From Coliplasma sp045538555 (GTDB lineage: Bacteria; Bacillota; Clostridia; Oscillospirales; CAG-382), in contig JAZSRP010000002.1 of assembly GCA_045538555.1 (NCBI GenBank), positions 1 through 64,000 of the forward strand: DNA of 64,000 bases, in the 5' to 3' direction. Below the pieces are notes generated by a model that saw only the letters and a program-made list of their open reading frames with translations, was not told the DNA's origin and did not search any database. Shown piece by piece: positions 31,730 through 40,475 of the stretch; within the stretch, counting starts at the first letter, position 1, and every line of letters starts with the position of its first letter. The position numbers and the translations under genes were made by a program.

Positions 31730-32164
31730 TTAGTCCATCAGCACAGAGCCAAACACTCCCAAAAACTCTTTTTCGTCAAGCTTTACTGTATAAGTGCTTC
31801 CATCCGCAAGACGCATTCCGTCTCCTGTATAATATTTTCCAAATTTCTTGTATCCATACCCCGACACACATACTGTTACATCAAAGCAACCCTCTTTTTC
31901 AGATAGGATGGCTGTTTTTGTTTCAAGCACCGTTTCGGCTATAGTTCTGCCGGAGGAGATTCCCAGACGGGCCCCCTCGGTAAACAGCGAGGCATCCTCA
32001 CGGGAAACTTCTTTTATGGTAACAGAATACCTCACAGGGATGATCTCCGGCTCTCCAAAAAACTCTGTGACAGTATCCCGAAACACCACCACCAGCGAAA
32101 CACACACTACAAGAAGCAGAATGAGCAGGTCAATGATATTGAATTTATATTTCCGTTTTGTCAC
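31730..32164 (-). CDS. DUF4330-type single-pass membrane protein
   Basis: 144 residues from GTG 32164. A short basic N-terminus is followed by KFNIIDLLILLLVVCVSLVVVF, a membrane helix preceded by the NIIDLL motif of DUF4330 proteins. An extracytoplasmic beta-rich domain of about 110 residues follows. The GTG overlaps the stop of the upstream polytopic gene (GTGA), with GGGGAAGG 8 nt before it, so a longer reading from 32248 is unlikely. No biochemical role is established for the family as far as I know. Coupling to an envelope-like polytopic protein suggests a shared surface-polysaccharide or secretion role. Confidence 0.75.
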   Translation of the reverse strand: MTKRKYKFNIIDLLILLLVVCVSLVVVFRDTVTEFFGEPEIIPVRYSVTIKEVSREDASLFTEGARLGISSGRTIAETVLETKTAILSEKEGCFDVTVCVSGYGYKKFGKYYTGDGMRLADGSTYTVKLDEKEFLGVFGSVLMD

Positions 32165-33936
32165 AACACATACCTTCCCCAGTTTTCTTCTTTTTCGTTT
32201 TGAACGTACACCGTAAACAGGGAGCCCGCAAATCCGACAACAAACCATACCAATCCGTACAGACGTATATCAGAATACAGATTCAAAAACCATCCGCTCA
32301 CCAGCAAAACAGTGCCGCAGGCAGCAACCGCACCACCTTTTTTCACCGCACGGGTGTCCTTTGCCATACTGATGCACCCAAACAGACGCTGTGCAGAAAA
32401 AATCACGATCAGCGCAAATATAACGCACAATATTATCCCGCCGTGACGGTACATTCCTGTCAAAAAGCTGTTGGCTTCCATGATGCTTTCTGCTCCTGAA
32501 ATTATGCCTGTAAGCAATCCGCTCTCCGCTGTTGCCCATGCATATCCGGAGGCAAAAATCGACATCGGAGGTATCAATATCAGCCCGCAAAGCAGAGCTC
32601 CTGCAGGGGCCTTGCATCCCACGGAAACATATACCAAAAAGGACAAAAACACGGTCATATACATCGCATAATTGTCAGACAAAACCGTGCACGCCACCGA
32701 CAGCAGCAACTGGAACAACGCCATTTTTTTGCTTCCCTCAGAGGAAAAAGAAATAAGGGCAAACGGAAGCATACAGCCCACAAACACGCCAAGATACTGG
32801 CTCGGCAGAGAGTTTGAAACAAGACCCTGCACGCTCCTGTACAAGTTTTCGGAAGGAATATAAGAGCAAAAATATGACACTATATAGCAAAGCATCCCAA
32901 GATTTGCAGAGAGGCAAAGACAATTTACGGTATGCCGAACCAGACTCCGCGAGCAGATGAGATTTTTTGCAAGAAAATACAGACAAACAAAAATTGCCGC
33001 ATAACCGTAAAATCGGCTTTCATGCTCTGCCAGTGCACCTGCTGCCAGCACCGTTGCCAGCGCAAACAAAACACAGGTGCCTGCGGTTCCGAAATGTATG
33101 TTACGCTTCATACGGATATATTTGATAAGATATGACACCAAGGTCAAAAGCACTGCACCCGCCAGCAGTTTGGCTGACAGCACGTGCATCAGTGCCAAAG
33201 ACACCAATAGCCCAAACTCCGGAATATTGAAGGTGAGCAATGCCAACGGTGCCAATATCAGAATTTTCAAAAGTAACGACATGGGGGCAATCAGCGCAAA
33301 GGCGCCGTAGCAGGCGCCGAAAAACAGCATCGTGCCTCCATGATTTTTTGCACCGCGCTCACGGCGCAGCACCGCTTCGTTCAGACCAAAGCAACAGGAC
33401 AGAGGATAACCGGTCAGACGTGAGGAGCAAAAAGCATCCACTGCGTTTTTTGAGCCAAATATCAACAAAATTACACCGGCCAAAAAGATCAAAGCAGAAA
33501 ATGACAGATTGTCGGGATCGGCTTTCCCCCCCGTCACCAGCACGTACCTCTGCAAAAAAAACATTGCTCCCGAGCTGACTCCAAATGCCGCAAGAAACGC
33601 ACCCAAAGAGCGCAATGACAAATCGGTCAGTTCCGATTGAAGTCGACGCAAAAGAGCAAACAATGGAAATCTGTCAAAAAACAATGAGATCTTGCGCCGC
33701 AGATTGTTGGTCACCTTGTCATGAAACCCTGTTTTTTTGTCAACGGGAAGATACAGCTTGTCATGTACAAAGGAATCGGTTTTTTTGCAGGATTTGATAA
33801 AAAACGAAAATATTCCCGTTTCAAACATCCCTACGATCTTGTCGGACAAAAAAGATGTGCATGACAAGAAAACGCTCTCCTGTGCCAGACGTTTCAAAAA
33901 GCTTTTATTCTGTTTTTGTGTCTTTTTCCTGTCCAT
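32161..33936 (-). CDS. Large polytopic membrane protein, O-antigen ligase/polymerase-like topology
   Basis: 591 residues with a basic, soluble N-terminus of about 100 residues and then roughly 12-14 membrane helices. The topology, with a larger loop in the C-terminal half, recalls Wzy/WaaL-type polymerases or ligases. I see no diagnostic motif, so this is only a likeness. It overlaps the trmD 3' end by 32 nt and the DUF4330 gene by 4 nt, so it is the penultimate gene of the ffh-trmD operon, where rplS is usually found. GGAG lies 7 nt before the ATG. Confidence 0.72.
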   Translation of the reverse strand: MDRKKTQKQNKSFLKRLAQESVFLSCTSFLSDKIVGMFETGIFSFFIKSCKKTDSFVHDKLYLPVDKKTGFHDKVTNNLRRKISLFFDRFPLFALLRRLQSELTDLSLRSLGAFLAAFGVSSGAMFFLQRYVLVTGGKADPDNLSFSALIFLAGVILLIFGSKNAVDAFCSSRLTGYPLSCCFGLNEAVLRRERGAKNHGGTMLFFGACYGAFALIAPMSLLLKILILAPLALLTFNIPEFGLLVSLALMHVLSAKLLAGAVLLTLVSYLIKYIRMKRNIHFGTAGTCVLFALATVLAAGALAEHESRFYGYAAIFVCLYFLAKNLICSRSLVRHTVNCLCLSANLGMLCYIVSYFCSYIPSENLYRSVQGLVSNSLPSQYLGVFVGCMLPFALISFSSEGSKKMALFQLLLSVACTVLSDNYAMYMTVFLSFLVYVSVGCKAPAGALLCGLILIPPMSIFASGYAWATAESGLLTGIISGAESIMEANSFLTGMYRHGGIILCVIFALIVIFSAQRLFGCISMAKDTRAVKKGGAVAACGTVLLVSGWFLNLYSDIRLYGLVWFVVGFAGSLFTVYVQNEKEENWGRYVL

Positions 33937-34621
33937 CTTCGTTCTCCAGCAGATCGGGACGTTTTTGCGACGTACGGCTCAAGCTTTGGAGCTGTTTCCA
34001 TTCCTTTTGCTTTTTGTGGTTGCCGTTTATCAAAACCTCGGGAACCTCCAGCCCCTCAAACACTCGGGGACGGGTGTACTGAGCATGCTCAAGAAGTCCG
34101 TTTTGCAAGCTCTCTTCTCGGTAACACTCCGGTGACGGCAAAACGCCATCAACCATGCGTGAAACAGTATCCACCACAATGGCGGCGGGAAGCTCTCCGC
34201 CGGTGAGCACGTAGTTGCCCACAGAAAGCTCCTCATCCACGCAAAGCTCTATGATACGCTCGTCGATCCCTTCATAGTGGCCGCAAAGCAGGATCAAATT
34301 GTCATAGTCGTTCAGAAGTTGAGCGGCTTTTTTCTGATCAAACAACGCACCCTGAGGCGACATATAGATCACTCTTGTTCTTCCGCCGCAACGGCTTTTT
34401 ACGTCTCTGATGCAATCCACGGCGGGTTGGCACATCATCACCATGCCGTATCCCCCGCCGTAGGGTGCGTCATCTACCTTGCGGTGCTTATCTTTTGTAT
34501 AATCCCGTATATCAGTGCATTCTACCGATATCAGTCCCTTTTCCATCGCTCTGCCTATAATGCTTGAGGAAAAAATGGGTTTTAGAGAATCAGGAAAAAG
34601 CGTAAGCACATTAAAATTCAT
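33905..34621 (-). CDS. trmD: tRNA (guanine-37 N1)-methyltransferase
   Basis: 238 residues of the SPOUT class: MNFNVLTLFPDSL opening, DDAPYGGGYGMVM, the knot segment LCGHYEGIDERI and SVGNYVLTGGELPA. It makes m1G37, which prevents +1 frameshifting. The final ~30 residues (after KEWK) are a charged tail, longer than usual, and overlap the next gene. Standard place after rimM in the rpsP-rimM-trmD operon. Confidence 0.96.
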   Translation of the reverse strand: MNFNVLTLFPDSLKPIFSSSIIGRAMEKGLISVECTDIRDYTKDKHRKVDDAPYGGGYGMVMMCQPAVDCIRDVKSRCGGRTRVIYMSPQGALFDQKKAAQLLNDYDNLILLCGHYEGIDERIIELCVDEELSVGNYVLTGGELPAAIVVDTVSRMVDGVLPSPECYREESLQNGLLEHAQYTRPRVFEGLEVPEVLINGNHKKQKEWKQLQSLSRTSQKRPDLLENEDGQEKDTKTE

Positions 34622-34630
34622 AAACCAAAC

Positions 34631-35122
34631 CTACGCTTCAAATCCGTCAATAAGACGAACCGTTATTCCATTTTTTGGGTCCCGTTTCAACACAAACTCA
34701 CTCACCGCAGGGATGAGGTAGTTTTTCTCGCCGGTAATATAATAATAATCGCTTGCTACGCCCTCGTCGATGCGCGTCAGCACGCCGATGACGCTGTTGC
34801 TGGTCTCATCAAATACCGGAAGCCCGATGAGGTCGTCATTAAAGCACACTCCATCGGGAAGCAAAATATCCTCACGGTCAAACCAAACCGTCCTTCCCGT
34901 GAGCTGGGACGCCTTGCCTCTGTCCTCGTATCCGTCAAAAATGACGGTAGACAAACGCAGATTGAACGCCTTGACTCCAATGGGCTTTTCACCCTTTGAG
35001 TCCAGATACAGAGTCTTGACACCCTGCAAGAACTCCACTCCGTCGCACCAGCAATCAAAGCGAAGCTCTCCGTTCAATCCGCGGGGGGAGTTGAGCCGCC
35101 CTGCCTCCAAAAAACGCTTCAT
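34631..35122 (-). CDS. rimM: Ribosome maturation factor RimM
   Basis: 163 residues: N-terminal RimM barrel (LNSPRGLNGELRF) and a PRC-barrel C-terminal domain (DDLIGLPVFDETSNSVIG to YLIPAVSEFV). It assists maturation of the 30S head and binds S19. The ATG overlaps the khpA stop (TGATG). The lead motif is slightly divergent, with AGRLNSPRGLNGE where the family usually has GKIxxxHGxKGE. Confidence 0.93.
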   Translation of the reverse strand: MKRFLEAGRLNSPRGLNGELRFDCWCDGVEFLQGVKTLYLDSKGEKPIGVKAFNLRLSTVIFDGYEDRGKASQLTGRTVWFDREDILLPDGVCFNDDLIGLPVFDETSNSVIGVLTRIDEGVASDYYYITGEKNYLIPAVSEFVLKRDPKNGITVRLIDGFEA

Positions 35123-35349
35123 CAGATGATGTCAACGATGACGCGCTTGTTCTCCTTGGCTGCAGCCGCACGCATTACTGTACGGATGCTCTTGGCGATC
35201 TTGCCTTCCTTGCCGATAACTCGGCCCATATCACGCTTTGCCACCGAAAGCTCAAGAACCACAGTGTCTCCGCTGACCTTTTCGGTCACCAAAACCTCGT
35301 CGGGGTTCTCAACAATGGCTTTTGTGATGTTGACAAGTATCTGTTTCAT
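35122..35349 (-). CDS. khpA: KH-domain RNA-binding protein KhpA (YlqC)
   Basis: 75 residues with a single KH domain: the GxxG loop is in VIGKEGKIAKSIRTVMRAAA. KhpA binds many RNAs as a dimer or with KhpB and affects division and cell size in Firmicutes. The ATG at 35349 overlaps the rpsP TAA by one base; a longer in-frame upstream reading falls inside rpsP and is not used. Always found after rpsP in this operon type. Confidence 0.94.
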   Translation of the reverse strand: MKQILVNITKAIVENPDEVLVTEKVSGDTVVLELSVAKRDMGRVIGKEGKIAKSIRTVMRAAAAKENKRVIVDII

Positions 35350-35594
35350 TAATCCAACACTCCGCTCTTTTTGAGAAGATCTCTTACGGTGTCGGTGGGC
35401 TGAGCGCCGTTTGCAATCCATTTCTTTGCTTTCTCGCCGTCAACCTTGAGCTCATAGGGCTCGGTCATGGGGTTGTAGAAGCCGATCTCCTCGATGAATC
35501 TGCCATCACGGGGATAACGAGAATCTGCTACTACGATTCTGTAGTGAGGTGCTTTTTTTGCGCCCATTCTTCTGAGTCTGATTTTTACTGCCAT
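35349..35594 (-). CDS. rpsP: 30S ribosomal protein S16
   Basis: 81 residues with the complete S16 pattern: MAVKIRLRRMGAKKAPHYRI, VVADSRYPRDGRFIEEIGFYNP and the C-terminal GAQPTDTVRDLLKKSG. GGAGG precedes the ATG. Third gene of the ylxM-ffh-rpsP operon. Confidence 0.98.
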   Translation of the reverse strand: MAVKIRLRRMGAKKAPHYRIVVADSRYPRDGRFIEEIGFYNPMTEPYELKVDGEKAKKWIANGAQPTDTVRDLLKKSGVLD

Positions 35595-35629
35595 TTTTGG
35601 GGTCCTCCATATGTTAAAAAATATTTTTA

Positions 35630-36952
35630 TTAAAAGGGAAATCTGAATTTTCCTTTTTTTCCTTTTTTGCCCATGAACTGCTTCATGAGTGATTTTGTCT
35701 GCTCGTACTGCTTGAGAAGACGGTTTACCTCCTCCACAGTGGTTCCGCTTCCTGCGGCTATCCTGCGCTTGCGGGAGGAGTTGAGCGCGTCGGGATGGTT
35801 GCGCTCATAGGGAGTCATGGAAAGAATGATTGCTTCCGTGTGCGCCAATGCTTTTTCATCAATCTTTGCATTGTTGAGCTGACCGGGCTTCACTCCGGGC
35901 ATCATGCCCAGCAAAGAGTCCATAGAACCCATATCCTTGAGTGCTGCCAGCTGATCCAGAAAATCGGTCAGGGTGAAAGATTGTTCCCTAAGACGCTTTT
36001 CCATCTCAGCGGCTTTTTTTTCATCAAACTGCTGCTCTGCCTTTTCAATCAAAGTCAGCACGTCGCCCATTCCCAGTATACGGGACGCCATCCTGTCAGG
36101 GTGGAATGGTTCAAGGCAATCCATTTTTTCACCCGTACCGATAAACTTGATGGGTTTGTCGGTGATATATTTGACAGAAAGTGCCGCACCCCCTCGGGTG
36201 TCTCCGTCCATTTTTGACAGCACCACGCCGGTGATGTCCAAAAGATCGTTGAAGCTCTGAGCAACGTTGACGGCATCCTGACCGGTCATTGCGTCCACCA
36301 CCAGAAGTATCTCCGTGGGGTTCACCGCTTCTTTCACGTTTTTGAGCTCTGCCATCAGCTCCTCATCAACGTGAAGACGACCCGCAGTGTCTATGATAAC
36401 TACATCATGACCGTATTTTGTAGCATGACGGATAGCTTCCTTTGAGGTGTCAACGGGACTTGCCGTACCACGCTCAAAAACGGGAGCACCGATCTGCTCA
36501 CCAACCACCTGCAACTGCTTGATGGCGGCAGGACGGTAAATATCACAGGCAACCAGCAAGGGACTGCGCCCCTGCTTTTTGAGCATAAGTGCCAATTTGC
36601 CGCAATGAGTGGTCTTTCCCGATCCCTGAAGTCCGCACATAAGTATCACTGTGGGGGGCTTGGAAGCGATGGTGAGCTTGCTGTTGGTGCCGCCCATAAG
36701 AGCGGTGAGCTCCTCATTGACGATTTTTACGATCTGTTGTGCGGGCAACAAGCTCTCAAGAACCTCACTGCCCACTGCACGCTCTGTAATTTTGTTGACG
36801 AATGCCTTGACCACCTTGAAATTGACGTCCGCTTCAAGCAATGCAAGCTTGATCTCACGCATGCCCGCCTTTACGTCGGACTCTGTCAGCTTGCCTTTGT
36901 TGCGAAACTTTGAAAAGGCGGAGGACATTTTTTCCACAAGACTTTGAAACAT
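35630..36952 (-). CDS. ffh: Signal recognition particle protein Ffh
   Basis: 440 residues. N domain, then the GTPase G domain (MCGLQGSGKTTHCGKL, DTAGRLHVDEELM, SKMDGDTRGGAALS) and the Met-rich M domain that binds SRP RNA and signal peptides. The conserved SRKRRIAAGSG helix is present and the C-terminus is basic (GKKGKKGKFRF). It targets nascent membrane and secreted proteins to FtsY, encoded at 58139-59050. Start ATG overlaps the ylxM TAA by one base. Confidence 0.98.
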   Translation of the reverse strand: MFQSLVEKMSSAFSKFRNKGKLTESDVKAGMREIKLALLEADVNFKVVKAFVNKITERAVGSEVLESLLPAQQIVKIVNEELTALMGGTNSKLTIASKPPTVILMCGLQGSGKTTHCGKLALMLKKQGRSPLLVACDIYRPAAIKQLQVVGEQIGAPVFERGTASPVDTSKEAIRHATKYGHDVVIIDTAGRLHVDEELMAELKNVKEAVNPTEILLVVDAMTGQDAVNVAQSFNDLLDITGVVLSKMDGDTRGGAALSVKYITDKPIKFIGTGEKMDCLEPFHPDRMASRILGMGDVLTLIEKAEQQFDEKKAAEMEKRLREQSFTLTDFLDQLAALKDMGSMDSLLGMMPGVKPGQLNNAKIDEKALAHTEAIILSMTPYERNHPDALNSSRKRRIAAGSGTTVEEVNRLLKQYEQTKSLMKQFMGKKGKKGKFRFPF

Positions 36953-37269
36953 TATAATTCTCCGGTGATACGCTCTGCCAGCTGTATGATACGGTCATCG
37001 GACGTGAGTGAAACGATCTCCTGCAAAAGGGAACCGATCCGCTCGCCTCGGGCAGAAAACCCCAGCGACTCCTCCAACCGGCACAGCTGATCAACGCCGT
37101 GTCTGATGGCATCGCGCACGCCCTGGCGGGTGATGCCGCAATGCTCACTGATCTCCGACAGGGACAGATCCTCGTTGTAATACAGATCAATCACGTCACG
37201 CTGTCTGTCAGAGAGGACTTTTCCGTAACAGTCAATAAGACGGCATATATACGCTCTGTCTTGTTGCAC
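36952..37269 (-). CDS. ylxM: YlxM family helix-turn-helix protein, SRP-operon companion
   Basis: 105 residues, sigma-region-4-like: LSDRQRDVIDLYYNEDLSLSEISEH followed by the HTH segment GITRQGVRDAIRHG. YlxM is found just before ffh across Firmicutes and has been linked to SRP function. GTG start at 37269 with GGAG 8 nt upstream. First gene of the operon that runs to the DUF4330 gene. Confidence 0.9.
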   Translation of the reverse strand: MQQDRAYICRLIDCYGKVLSDRQRDVIDLYYNEDLSLSEISEHCGITRQGVRDAIRHGVDQLCRLEESLGFSARGERIGSLLQEIVSLTSDDRIIQLAERITGEL

Positions 37270-37290
37270 AAAAAACGCTCCTCTCTTTTG

Positions 37291-37326
37291 GCAAAAAGGC
37301 CTGTAAAGTTTTTTTCTTTACAGGCC
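37291..37326 (-). terminator. Hairpin that ends clpC and forms the 5' end of the ylxM-ffh transcript
   Basis: Perfect 11-bp stem (GGCCTGTAAAG and its complement, 37298-37308 with 37316-37326), 7-nt loop, then TTTTT on the minus strand. It is a convincing clpC terminator, but the ylxM promoter lies just upstream of it and would start the new transcript right at the base of the stem. Confidence 0.85.
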
Positions 37327-37328
37327 CC

Positions 37329-37357
37329 ATTATACTACCCCGTTTCCCTTTTGTCAA
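37329..37357 (-). promoter_or_regulatory. Sigma-A promoter of the ylxM-ffh-rpsP operon
   Basis: Perfect TTGACA (37357-37352), 17-nt spacer, perfect TATAAT (37334-37329). The -35 overlaps the clpC stop codon at 37354-37356. Confidence 0.92.
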
Positions 37358-39624
37358 TAGGTGTTTTGGGATATTTTTGCAACACTTTGTCCATTTTTGA
37401 AAAAAACAGTCATTTCACACTCTGACTTTTCCTCCGATTCGGTCAGCAGGCAACGGGAAATGGCATTTTCCGCTTCTCTGATAACCGACATCACTGCACC
37501 CCGCGCTCCCGTTGCACCGCAAAAGGAAATAACGCTTTTTACAAACCCGTCATCAAAGCACACCTTGATACCTCTGTTTTCCAGTCGAGAGGTCATCTCC
37601 CGCAGCTTTGATTCCGCAATAGCGCACACATTTTCGGATCCGAGAGGCAAAAACAGCACAGTCTCATCGATTCTGTCCACAAGCTCGGGGGACAAGATCT
37701 TTTTTGCCGCCGTCACCGCACGCTCTCTTTCTTTTGTTTCCTCCTGGGGACAAAATCCGATGGATGGAGCAACGGGAAACGAGGTGTTGGCCGTCAGTAT
37801 TACAACAGCATCGCAAAAGGATACCGTAACTCCCGATGAATCTGTCAGGCATCCCTCATCAAGCAACCGCAGCAAAAGCGCACGCACGTCGGCATGAGCT
37901 TTTTCCACCTCGTCAAAAAGCACCAGCGAATAGGGATTTCTTTTTATCCTTTCAGTAAGAAATCCTCCCTCTCCGTATCCCTTGTATCCCGGAGGTGCAC
38001 CAATCAGCTTTGATACGCTGTGGGGTTCCGTAAACTCTCCCATATCCAGCCGAACAAATGCGTCTTTTCTGCAAAACACCGCTTTTGCCAGTGCTTTTGC
38101 GCACTCGGTCTTTCCGACCCCGGGGCTTCCCAAAAACAAAAAAGTTCCCCAGGGGCGGTTTCCATCTCTCACCGATGCCCTTGACCTCATCACCGCAGAG
38201 CAAAGGGATCTGATGGCCGAATCCTGACCCACAATGTTTTTTTTCAGTTCCTCCTCAAGATTTAAAAACCTGTTTTTGCCCCCGGTTTCTCCTTGACCTG
38301 TTGGAATTCCTGTTTTTTCCTCAACCAACAGTGCCACATCCCTCTCGTCAAGCAGGCACGGATTGTCACCTCTGTGCATTTTCTTTTTTGCCGCTGCCTC
38401 ATCAAGCAGATCAATGGCTTTGTCCGGCAAAAATCGCTGGGCAATAAATCTTTTTGAAAGTGACACCGAGGCAGTCACCGCACCGTCGGTGATGGTAAGA
38501 TCATGAAATTTTTCGTACCGATCCCTCAAACCAAACAGCATCGCCGCACATTCCTCCTCGGTGGGCTCACATACGGTGACGGGCTGAAATCTACGCGCAA
38601 GCGCTCCGTCTCCCTCAATAGTCTGTCTGTACTCCTTTGGGGTGGTAGCACCGATAAGACGGATCTCTCCCCTTGCCAGTGCGGGTTTGAGAATATTTGA
38701 GGCATCGATGGCTCCCTCGGCTGCGCCCGCTCCCACCATCGTGTGTATCTCATCCACAAACAAAACAACGTCTCCCGCCTGACGCACCTCGTCGACGATT
38801 CCTTTTATTTTTTCCTCAAACTCACCTCTGTATTTTGTTCCCGCCACCACAGACGAAAGCTCCAAGCTCATTATACGGGTGTTTGTAAGCTCACGTGGAA
38901 CTTCTCCCGATGCAATTCTTCTTGCAACCGACTCCACAATGGCAGTTTTTCCCACACCCGCCTCGCCTATAAGCACAGGATTGTTTTTGGAACGGCGCAA
39001 AAGTATTCCGATGAGCTGCTCCTCCTCCTTTTGTCTGCCGATAACGGGATCGAGCTGACCTTTTGAAGCTTTTTTTGTCAAATCCACCGCATTTTTGTCA
39101 AGTAGCGGCGTAGGGCGGGATTTTTTTGAATACTCTTCGCTGCGTTCGCAAAAAAACGCAGTTTCCACTGTTTTTTCTGCTGCGTTTGAAGAATACAGGT
39201 TTGCCAGCACGTCGTACAGCTCGGATACCTCTACACCAAAATCCTCCAGAATGCGTGCTCCCACACAGTCCTCGCGGAGAAGCGACGCCAACAGATGCTC
39301 GCTTCCGGTCAGGCGGCATCCCCACTGCTTTGACAAAAACGCTGCCTGCATCAAAATCTTTTTGCACACGGGAGTCATATCCTCACCCGTCAGTCCGCTT
39401 TTTGCGCCCATTCCGATGATTGACACCACTTTTGCCTTTACGTCCTCAAAACGGCAGCCGCAATCAAACAGCAGGCGGGAGGGCGTGGAATCCCGTTGAG
39501 CAAGAATCCCCAGCAAAAGATGCTCGCTTCCCACATAGCTGTGTCCCATATCCTTGGCAGACGCAAGGGACAGCGCCACCACCCTTTTTGCGTCCTCCGA
39601 AAACCTTTTTGTCAAATCTCCCAC
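37354..39624 (-). CDS. clpC: ClpC-type AAA+ unfoldase lacking the middle (M) domain
   Basis: 756 residues. Double Clp-N repeat (GHSYVGSEHLLLGIL and LTGSEHLLASLL), first AAA+ module (LIGEAGVGKTAIVE, LFVDEIHTMVGAG) and second module (FLGSPGVGKTECAKAL, LVLFDEVEKAHADV). An IGF tripeptide loop in APSIGFCPQ should dock ClpP. In ClpC a coiled-coil M domain with a UVR motif follows LDEAAAKKK. Here only about 15 residues (HRGDNPCLLDERD) separate it from LLVEEKTGIP. MecA-type adaptors and resting-state control use the M domain, so regulation should differ. GTG start with AGGAG upstream. Confidence 0.92.
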   Translation of the reverse strand: MGDLTKRFSEDAKRVVALSLASAKDMGHSYVGSEHLLLGILAQRDSTPSRLLFDCGCRFEDVKAKVVSIIGMGAKSGLTGEDMTPVCKKILMQAAFLSKQWGCRLTGSEHLLASLLREDCVGARILEDFGVEVSELYDVLANLYSSNAAEKTVETAFFCERSEEYSKKSRPTPLLDKNAVDLTKKASKGQLDPVIGRQKEEEQLIGILLRRSKNNPVLIGEAGVGKTAIVESVARRIASGEVPRELTNTRIMSLELSSVVAGTKYRGEFEEKIKGIVDEVRQAGDVVLFVDEIHTMVGAGAAEGAIDASNILKPALARGEIRLIGATTPKEYRQTIEGDGALARRFQPVTVCEPTEEECAAMLFGLRDRYEKFHDLTITDGAVTASVSLSKRFIAQRFLPDKAIDLLDEAAAKKKMHRGDNPCLLDERDVALLVEEKTGIPTGQGETGGKNRFLNLEEELKKNIVGQDSAIRSLCSAVMRSRASVRDGNRPWGTFLFLGSPGVGKTECAKALAKAVFCRKDAFVRLDMGEFTEPHSVSKLIGAPPGYKGYGEGGFLTERIKRNPYSLVLFDEVEKAHADVRALLLRLLDEGCLTDSSGVTVSFCDAVVILTANTSFPVAPSIGFCPQEETKERERAVTAAKKILSPELVDRIDETVLFLPLGSENVCAIAESKLREMTSRLENRGIKVCFDDGFVKSVISFCGATGARGAVMSVIREAENAISRCLLTESEEKSECEMTVFFKNGQSVAKISQNTY

Positions 39625-39654
39625 CGATCATTTCTCCTTTCAGGCAAAATGTAA

Positions 39655-39683
39655 TGTATAAAAATATTTCCAATACGAAACAA
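39655..39683 (-). promoter_or_regulatory. Possible clpC promoter
   Basis: A -35 TTGTTT (39683-39678), 17-nt spacer and -10 TATACA (39660-39655). Moderate match only. I see no CtsR-type heptad repeat (GGTCAAA) around it. Confidence 0.45.
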
Positions 39684-39687
39684 ACTA

Positions 39688-39716
39688 TTGAAATATATTT
39701 TTTGATGTGATATATT
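39688..39716 (+). promoter_or_regulatory. Promoter of the stalk-protein/dockerin pair
   Basis: A -35 TTGAAA (39688-39693), 17-nt spacer and -10 TATATT (39711-39716), directly before the GGAGAGGAG ribosome-binding site, so the leader is very short. Back-to-back with the clpC promoter. Confidence 0.55.
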
Positions 39717-39731
39717 TTATATTGGAGAGGA

Positions 39732-40448
39732 GTGATTGAAACGGAACCCAACAACAAATTCCCAACTACCCAAAAAACACCTCGGACGGCACAAAGATCA
39801 GCTGTCCAATCACAACAAAAAACAAAAAAAACCGTCTCATCACGCTCCGACTCCTTGTCTCAGGGAGCTGTGTACCTGATCCTATTTTTGGCATTCTATA
39901 TCATTATTACGCTGTTGGCGGCAGGATTGATATATTATTCCTTCAACGAGACGGAGGAAGACGTCGATTTGTACGCAGTCAAGGTGGTTTATGACGAAAA
40001 AACGCTTCATTCTCTCCCTGCATCTGCGGTCAACAACGAATACGGACTGTACGTTCCATTTTCTTATCTGACAGAGATATGCTCTTTTGGACTGGCCGGT
40101 GACGGGGACGACGTCACAATTTTTATCATTGGCACCGACAGCAGAATAGAGTGCACAAAAAATTCCTCGCTCATCGTTATCAACGACAACCCCATCCGCA
40201 TTTCTGCCCCCATTCTGTTTCAGGACTCTGAATACCTTATTCCGGTCGTTATGCTGGACAACTATATCAACGGTATTGATGTTTCATACGACGAAGAAAA
40301 GATGCTCTGCACGCTATCCTCGTCACTGGGAAAAACCGATATATCCCTCAAGCTTCAGCTCCCGGAAGAAATGGAGCAGGCGTATTTTCCAGATTCTTAC
40401 AAGGAATACATTTTTGGCGAGGAATCCTCGCAGATACCCATAGACTAA
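39732..40448 (+). CDS. Membrane-anchored protein with a copper-amine-oxidase-N-like (stalk) domain
   Basis: 238 residues: a polar, Gln/Thr/Lys-rich cytoplasmic N-terminus of about 45 residues, one membrane helix (GAVYLILFLAFYIIITLLAAGLIYY, about residues 45-69) and an outer domain. That domain has YGLYVPFSYLTEICSFG and PIRISAPILFQDSEYLIPVVMLDNYI, the pattern of the Cu_amine_oxidN1 stalk domain, a beta-rich module common on clostridial surface proteins and not an oxidase. GTG 39732 directly abuts GGAGAGGAG, so the start may be ATT 39735 or later. 27 nt before the dockerin gene, so likely co-transcribed. Confidence 0.7.
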   Translation: MIETEPNNKFPTTQKTPRTAQRSAVQSQQKTKKTVSSRSDSLSQGAVYLILFLAFYIIITLLAAGLIYYSFNETEEDVDLYAVKVVYDEKTLHSLPASAVNNEYGLYVPFSYLTEICSFGLAGDGDDVTIFIIGTDSRIECTKNSSLIVINDNPIRISAPILFQDSEYLIPVVMLDNYINGIDVSYDEEKMLCTLSSSLGKTDISLKLQLPEEMEQAYFPDSYKEYIFGEESSQIPID

Positions 40449-40475
40449 CAATCAAAAACGGAAAGGAAACGTGTT

